DNA of 12,094 nucleotides from CAYJEQ01 sp964369235. Its GTDB lineage: Bacteria; Bacillota; Clostridia; Oscillospirales; Ruminococcaceae. The DNA is taken from contig CAYJEQ010000077.1 of assembly GCA_964369235.1 (NCBI GenBank), positions 1 through 12,094 of the forward strand, given 5' to 3'. Positions 8,708 to 12,094 of this stretch are shown one piece after another; position 1 is the stretch's first letter; each line of letters starts with the position of its first letter. The position numbers and the translations under genes were made by a program. The notes beneath the pieces were generated by a model. That model did no database searches, was not told the origin of the DNA, and was given only the letters and a program-made list of their open reading frames with translations.

Positions 8708-9313
8708 CTAGAACAGCAGATAGCCAAGGGCAAGGATTAAGGTTTTATCCGCACCCTCATTAGATAGTAGTAGTATTAATCCTATTAGAATAAGCTTTTC
8801 ACTGGATAATCCCAGTGAGGACAGCAAACTGCTAATGGAATGTTCTCCATCTCCCAGTAAAGGTAGGGATTTGATACTTTGAGGTAGGTGTAATAACTGT
8901 TCAATACTATTACTTAGTAGATTGCCCTTGCTTTCCTCAGGGGGCTGTGGCTGGGGCTTTTCCTTAAAATTATCGGTGCTTTGGTAATTGTAATTGGTAT
9001 CAGGAGGGCTATTATCCACATGGGGGATATTATCCACATGGGGGATATTATCCACAGGAGGGAACACTGACAGAGGGGAGTTATCCACCACGGCACCACT
9101 AGGTTGTGGATAACTTTCTTTGGTACTACTGATTGTATTATCTCTAGGGGTATTATTATTTATACTGCGGTTTGCCATAGTATTACCATAACTATTGGCA
9201 CTGTTTAGGGTTTGATTGGCTCTAAGCTCCATCTCCCTAACACGATTAATTGCCTCCTGCTGCATACGAAGAAGATCATCACCACTGTAGGTTTTACTAT
9301 TGTCCCAAACCAT
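8708..9313 (-). CDS. Small protein of unknown function with C-terminal hydrophobic hairpin (clostridial family)
   Basis: 201 residues. I recognise no named domain. It starts with an amphipathic helix (about residues 13-34, DLLRMQQEAINRVREMELRA), continues with an Asn/Ser/Pro-rich, probably disordered middle (35-140) containing VDNIPH repeats, and ends in about 30 residues (172-201) of two short hydrophobic stretches split by NEGADK. From memory, this layout, a helix rich in RMQEEA/RVREM plus a terminal hydrophobic hairpin around a G-x-D-K turn, recurs in clostridial hypothetical proteins; I know no function. A clear AGAGGTGA ribosome binding site precedes the ATG at 9313. It is the last gene of a likely three-gene operon, 140 bases after its neighbour. 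It carries the DnaA-box cluster. Confidence 0.8.
   Translation of the reverse strand: MVWDNSKTYSGDDLLRMQQEAINRVREMELRANQTLNSANSYGNTMANRSINNNTPRDNTISSTKESYPQPSGAVVDNSPLSVFPPVDNIPHVDNIPHVDNSPPDTNYNYQSTDNFKEKPQPQPPEESKGNLLSNSIEQLLHLPQSIKSLPLLGDGEHSISSLLSSLGLSSEKLILIGLILLLSNEGADKTLILALGYLLF
9012..9113. promoter_or_regulatory. DnaA-box cluster inside a coding sequence
   Basis: Perfect TTATCCACA occurs at 9012-9020, 9030-9038 and 9048-9056 (18-bp spacing). A one-mismatch copy (TTATCCACC) is at 9081-9089 and a perfect inverted copy (TGTGGATAA) at 9105-9113. TTATNCACA is the established DnaA recognition 9-mer. The first four sites are read in the - strand gene as Val-Asp-Asn codons. The inverted one is read in another phase, as part of Ser-Tyr-Pro-Gln, so amino-acid repetition alone does not explain it. 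Binding and function are inferred. Confidence 0.55.
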
Positions 9314-9335
9314 TATATCACCTCTTATTTTTAAC

Positions 9336-9419
9336 GCTAAGGTGCAAAACTGGGCAGTTAGGCGTTACACCAACAATATTACATATTGTCGTTGTAAAGC
9401 CTAAAGTTTTGCACTTAGC
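9336..9419. repeat. 84-nt imperfect palindrome, MITE-like or structured RNA
   Basis: The left arm from 9336 and the right arm ending at 9419 pair over about 35 positions: GCTAA/TTAGC ends, GTGCAAAACT with AGTTTTGCAC, then TTAGGCGTTACA...CAATAT with ATATTG...TAAAGCCTAA. The three-base loop is TAC. A 6-base bulge (GGGCAG, 9352-9357), a one-base bulge and a few mismatches interrupt it. It fills most of the gap between two - strand genes. No obvious target-site duplication is seen. Confidence 0.65.
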
Positions 9420-9431
9420 TTGTTTATAGTC

Positions 9432-9458
9432 GCTAAGATGTAAAATAGGATAGTTAGC
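9432..9458. repeat. Decayed partial copy of the palindrome arm
   Basis: GCTAAGATGTAAAATAGG... aligns without gaps to the left arm at 9336-9362. Most differences are C/T or G/A changes, and the same GCTAA/TTAGC ends are kept. It overlaps the last codons and the stop of the neighbouring - strand gene. Confidence 0.5.
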
Positions 9459-9900
9459 TTGAGCTAAACAGTCCCAGTTCCTTTACCAGTGGGAGAAGTC
9501 TTATTAGTTGCATGATTTTAATGGCGTCGTCTACCTTTTTCTGACGCTCCTCACTAAGTAGTGGTCGCAATGCTCTAAGTAATGCTGTGTTATTGTCCTC
9601 CTCTCTAAGTAGTGATAGGGCAGATTGAAGTTTAAATAATATCTGTGGATCAAAGGCTGGCTTAGGAGGTGGAGGAGGTGGTTGATTGCCACCTAAAAGC
9701 CCTCCTAACATAGCCATAAAGTCCATATTGTCATTTGATTGGGTAGGCTCTGGTGGAGCAGGTGGAGGGGTGTGGGAAGCAGCATTAGTCATATTCATAT
9801 TATCAAGATCTATGCCTAAGCTACTGGCTAATCCTTTAAGCTGATTCATTCCTTCGGTGCTAGATAGAATACTATTAATCTGTCCTAGTAAATCCTCCAC
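9454..9900 (-). CDS. Small Pro-rich helical protein of unknown function (clostridial family)
   Basis: 148 residues from a GTG at 9900, chosen because AGGTGAG lies five bases upstream. The N-terminal 35 residues form a helix (MEDLLGQINSILSS...). Residues 40-85 are Pro/Asn-rich with GG turns and poly-Pro. Residues 88-148 are strongly helical with the block LLRALRPLLSEERQKKVDDA, which I recall as a conserved stretch of clostridial hypothetical proteins. No signal peptide or membrane segment is seen, so it is probably cytoplasmic. It is the middle gene of the operon, 46 bases after the first gene. No enzymatic motif is visible; a scaffold or partner role with the hydrophobic-hairpin protein is only a guess. 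Confidence 0.8.
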   Translation of the reverse strand: MEDLLGQINSILSSTEGMNQLKGLASSLGIDLDNMNMTNAASHTPPPAPPEPTQSNDNMDFMAMLGGLLGGNQPPPPPPKPAFDPQILFKLQSALSLLREEDNNTALLRALRPLLSEERQKKVDDAIKIMQLIRLLPLVKELGLFSSS

Positions 9901-9946
9901 AGACTCACCTGCCTTTCCTATAACTTATAGTAATCCCACTATGAAA

Positions 9947-10201
9947 CTAGGATTTGCCACCCATTAATTTTCCTAGAAACTCCTTGGCTTGGGGGCTTGC
10001 CATCATCTTTTGTAGTGCTTCTGGGTTAGATAACATTTTGCCTACCATGGCTTTTTGCATAGGTGGTAAACTGCCGATTAAATTTTCAGCCTTATTACTA
10101 TCTAGGGACTCCTTAATATCCTTAGGGTCTTTCCCTAGCTGTTTACTTGCTATATTTATAATATTATTTAGCTGTTCTGGAGAGATTTGATTAGGATTCA
10201 T
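9947..10201 (-). CDS. Small all-helical protein of unknown function
   Basis: 84 residues, ATG at 10201, with a GGAAGGA ribosome binding site about 8 bases upstream. It is predicted all-helical and hydrophilic with no Cys and no membrane segment. The end, SNPEALQKMMASPQAKEFLG, repeats a pattern I know from short clostridial proteins of unknown function. Being first in the operon, it is likely made together with the two following proteins. The + strand frame over the same bases is a shadow: it lacks a ribosome binding site. Confidence 0.8.
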   Translation of the reverse strand: MNPNQISPEQLNNIINIASKQLGKDPKDIKESLDSNKAENLIGSLPPMQKAMVGKMLSNPEALQKMMASPQAKEFLGKLMGGKS

Positions 10202-10404
10202 AATATAGTCCTTCCTTTCTTACCATTGTTTAACTATAATTAGAAGATTTTTGCTGTAATCACAGCAAAATATTTTCCATAAATAACAGATAATCACAGC
10301 CATAAATTCTTTTAAAGAAAAATCTTTTTTAGGTATGGTAATTTATTAGCTTTTGTTATATAATGTTTACTATTATACTTCCCCCTATGAAAGGAACAAG
10401 AGCA
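10202..10404. promoter_or_regulatory. Divergent promoter region with inverted and direct repeats
   Basis: For the - strand operon, TATAGT (plus-strand 10233-10238) lies 16 bases from ATTACA (10255-10260). This -35 sits inside a 9-bp perfect inverted repeat with a 4-base loop (10249-10270, TTTTGCTGT/ACAGCAAAA). TAATCACAGC, which includes part of that dyad, is repeated exactly at 10257-10266 and 10291-10300. The layout suggests an operator, but I cannot name the regulator. Confidence 0.5.
10336..10364 (+). promoter_or_regulatory. Candidate promoter of the phosphoesterase gene
   Basis: A consensus TATAAT at 10359-10364 has a weak -35 (TGGTAA, 10336-10341) 17 bases upstream. Transcription would start near 10371, between this box and the chosen start codon. 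Confidence 0.55.
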
Positions 10405-10896
10405 ATGAATATTATTTTTTTATCAGACATCCATGGAGAACTTGGAAATACAGTGGAGGTTTTAGAAAGATATAAAGACAGCTGTGAGGCAGTTATATTT
10501 ACTGGGGACGGCTTAGATGATATGAAAATTGCAGCACATCCATATAACTATCAAGTTTTTGCTGTTGCAGGAAATTACGACGAAGGCATAAGAGAGATGA
10601 CTTTTACCCTAGCAGGTAAGAAATTTTACATCTGCCACGGAAACCTATGTGGTGTAAAGGAAAACTTAGACACCTTAAAAGCCATTGCAATGAGCTATAA
10701 AGCAGACCTGTGTTTATTCGGTCATAGTCATATTCCTTACTATGAGGAGGAAAATTCTATGATTATAGCTAATTCCGGTAGCATAGGTAATTGCAAAGCT
10801 TATAAAAAATACACCTATTCAATTATATGTATTGATGGTGATAATGTTTCTATTAAATTTTATGATCTTGATAGTAATAAGCCTTTTAGCTTTTAA
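10405..10896 (+). CDS. yfcE: YfcE-type metallophosphoesterase
   Basis: 163 residues. The metal ligands of the calcineurin-like phosphoesterase fold are in place: D8 and H10 (SDIHG), D35 (GDG), N57 (AGNYD), H78 (CHG), and H107 and H109 (GHSH). Family members are cytoplasmic dinuclear-metal phosphodiesterases, active in vitro on simple phosphodiesters; the natural substrate is usually unknown. Length and motif spacing fit the YfcE/MJ0936 group. I chose the ATG at 10405 because AAAGGA (10390-10395) lies nine bases upstream and the protein then starts with the usual beta-strand MNIIFLSDIHG. The in-frame ATG at 10363 falls inside the -10 box and has no ribosome binding site. The gene is divergent from the small-protein operon and 95 bases ahead of the S66 peptidase, with no clear terminator between, so read-through is possible. 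Confidence 0.88.
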   Translation: MNIIFLSDIHGELGNTVEVLERYKDSCEAVIFTGDGLDDMKIAAHPYNYQVFAVAGNYDEGIREMTFTLAGKKFYICHGNLCGVKENLDTLKAIAMSYKADLCLFGHSHIPYYEEENSMIIANSGSIGNCKAYKKYTYSIICIDGDNVSIKFYDLDSNKPFSF

Positions 10897-10991
10897 CAAT
10901 AGGATTTATACCATTATATGAAAAGGTAGCCCTTAAATATTCTAACAATAGCCACCCATTTCTACAAAATATAAAGAGAGAGGTGTATTAG

Positions 10992-11975
10992 ATGTTCAGA
11001 CTAAAATCAGGTGATGGCATAGCTGTGTTTTCTCCATCTGCCCCAGCAACATTTACAGCAGAAACTAGGTACCAAAGAGGTAAGAAATACCTTCAGGACA
11101 AAGGTTTCTCCTTTATTGAGGGGCAGTTAACTGGCAAATCCGACTTCTATCGCTCAGGCTCTATTAAGGATAGGGCAGAGGAGCTAAACAGCCTTATAAG
11201 AAACCCTCAGGTACAATGTATTATGTCGGCTATAGGTGGATCTAACTCCAATTCCCTGCTGCCTTATATTGACTATGAGGCTTTTAAAGCTAATCCTAAA
11301 ATTATAACAGGCTATTCCGATGTAACAGCAATTCTACTAGCCATCTATGCCAAAACAGGGATAAAAACCTTCTATGGCCCTGCGGTGGTAGCTTCTTTTG
11401 GGGAGTTTCCTCCCTTTGTAGAGGATACCTATGAGTATTTTGCTGATATGTTTTGTAGGGAGATTACCCTTCCCCACAGCTACCCTACTCCGAAATTTTG
11501 GACAGAGGAGTTTATAAACTGGGAAAGCCAAAACCGAGGGAAAACCCCAGTGGAAAATCAGCTTATTACAGTGAATAAAGGCACAGCAACAGGTAGAATT
11601 ATCGGTGGTAATCTAAACACTATCCTAGGTATTTGGGGCAGTGAGTATATGCCAGAGATAAAGACTGGTGATATTCTCTTTATAGAGGATAGTTTAAAGG
11701 ATATAGCCACAGTGGAGCGCAGTTTTTCCCATCTAAAGATTAACGGTGTTTTTGACAAGGTAGCTGGGATAATCCTAGGTAAACACGAGCTGTTTAAAGA
11801 TTTAGGCACAGGTAGAAAACCCTATGAAGTCCTAATGGAGGTTATAGGACAGACTACAATCCCCATACTTGCAGAGTTTGACTGTAGTCACTGCCACCCA
11901 ATGCTAACCCTGCCTATAGGGGCGCAGATAGAACTAGACGCCACCAACCAAAAGGTAACCCTTATAGATTACTAA
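10992..11975 (+). CDS. S66-family peptidase (LD-carboxypeptidase/MccF-like)
   Basis: 327 residues, ATG preceded by GAGAGAGGTG with 6-base spacing. The S66 fold is shown by the N-terminal GIAVFSPSAP strand, the conserved AIGGSNSN loop, and the catalytic Ser in GYSD (S109). The Glu is in FIED (E232) and the His in SHCHPMLTLPIG (H300). S66 enzymes either trim the terminal D-Ala from murein tetrapeptides in recycling (LdcA) or cleave peptide-nucleotide antibiotics of the microcin C type (MccF). Length above 300 residues and the GGNLNTILGIWGSEYMP region look nearer to the MccF-like branch, but I cannot separate the branches without alignment. No signal peptide, so cytoplasmic. It may be co-transcribed with the phosphoesterase. 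No microcin C genes are nearby. Confidence 0.88.
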   Translation: MFRLKSGDGIAVFSPSAPATFTAETRYQRGKKYLQDKGFSFIEGQLTGKSDFYRSGSIKDRAEELNSLIRNPQVQCIMSAIGGSNSNSLLPYIDYEAFKANPKIITGYSDVTAILLAIYAKTGIKTFYGPAVVASFGEFPPFVEDTYEYFADMFCREITLPHSYPTPKFWTEEFINWESQNRGKTPVENQLITVNKGTATGRIIGGNLNTILGIWGSEYMPEIKTGDILFIEDSLKDIATVERSFSHLKINGVFDKVAGIILGKHELFKDLGTGRKPYEVLMEVIGQTTIPILAEFDCSHCHPMLTLPIGAQIELDATNQKVTLIDY

Positions 11976-11993
11976 ATCTAAGTATTATATGTA

Positions 11994-12040
11994 ATAAGCC
12001 ACTTTATCCTGTGACCGACAATCAGGATAAAGTGGCTTAT
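11994..12040. repeat. Perfect 18-bp hairpin without T-tract after the S66 gene
   Basis: Arms 11994-12011 and 12023-12040 are fully complementary, with an 11-base loop. It lies 18 bases after the S66 stop codon. No T-run follows on either strand, so it is at best a weak terminator. It might act with the adjacent hairpin between convergent genes. Confidence 0.7.
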
Positions 12041-12045
12041 ATTGT

Positions 12046-12083
12046 AAAAAGAAAACCACGGGCTATGCCCGTGGTTCAAAAAA
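12046..12083 (-). terminator. Intrinsic terminator for a - strand gene beyond the right edge
   Basis: A 10-bp stem (12054-12063 with 12067-12076) with a 3-base loop. On the - strand it is followed by TTTTCTTTTT (the A-rich bases 12046-12055) and preceded by a T-run. This is the usual terminator shape and implies a convergent gene to the right. The same kind of GC-rich hairpin also occurs at IS200/IS605 ends, which the window cannot exclude. Confidence 0.6.
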
Positions 12084-12094
12084 GGCGGAAGCCG

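Noticed and set aside
9012..9113. The chromosomal origin oriC itself
   Set aside because: Boxes lie within a coding sequence, no dnaA, dnaN, rpmH or gidA gene is nearby, and no clear AT-rich unwinding element adjoins. A secondary DnaA-binding site is more plausible.
9954..10190. + strand 78-residue frame opposite the 84-residue protein
   Set aside because: No ribosome binding site. The - strand frame has a good one and a family-like sequence.
10363..10404. Upstream ATG at 10363 as the phosphoesterase start
   Set aside because: It overlaps the TATAAT box, has no ribosome binding site, and adds residues before the usual first beta strand.
10992..11975. Part of a microcin C-type biosynthesis and immunity cluster
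   Set aside because: Only the S66 peptidase is present. No MccB-like adenylating enzyme, exporter or short precursor peptide is visible nearby.

Overview
The window looks like a low-GC Gram-positive chromosome segment, most likely an uncultured clostridial (Firmicutes) gut or oral anaerobe. The grounds are AT-rich DNA, strong AAGGAG/AGGTGA-type ribosome binding sites, U-tract terminators, and clostridial-type surface proteins and small proteins of unknown function. It comes from a scaffold with two runs of exactly 100 N, which look like default-size assembly gaps. No rRNA, tRNA, CRISPR array, transposase or phage gene is visible.

Left part (1-8532, + strand): two tandem paralogous genes for very large surface proteins. 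The first (2-2173) enters from the left edge without its start. The second runs from about 2755 to 8463, interrupted by the two N gaps. Each gap falls inside a repeat and shifts the apparent frame, so this one gene appears as three pieces. It carries a signal peptide, a Thr/Pro/Glu hexapeptide repeat, seven InlB-like B-repeats of about 71-74 residues, and alternating MBG/YDG-like beta-sandwich repeats. Both proteins end in a Pro/Thr/Asp-rich stalk and the same three-helix membrane module in place of an LPXTG sorting signal. Both genes end in near-identical intrinsic terminators, so the shared 3' unit appears to have been duplicated as a block.

Middle part (8533-10404): three short - strand genes, probably one operon (10201 down to 8708), encoding small proteins of unknown function of a kind I recognise from clostridia. 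The last contains an unexpected cluster of DnaA-box 9-mers: four perfect and one near-perfect copy in 102 bp, on both strands and in two codon phases. Between the second and third genes lies an 84-nt imperfect palindrome with a decayed partial copy beside it. A perfect 17-bp GC-rich hairpin without a T-tract separates this operon from the surface-protein gene.

Right part (10405-12094): a + strand YfcE-type metallophosphoesterase divergent from the small-protein operon, then an S66-family (LdcA/MccF-like) peptidase. The right edge holds an 18-bp hairpin without a T-tract, and a hairpin that reads as an intrinsic terminator for a - strand gene outside the window.

The left block builds the cell surface; the S66 peptidase may act in murein-peptide recycling or peptide-antibiotic immunity. 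No functional link between left and right parts can be shown from the sequence. The DnaA-box cluster is the strongest candidate for something undescribed.
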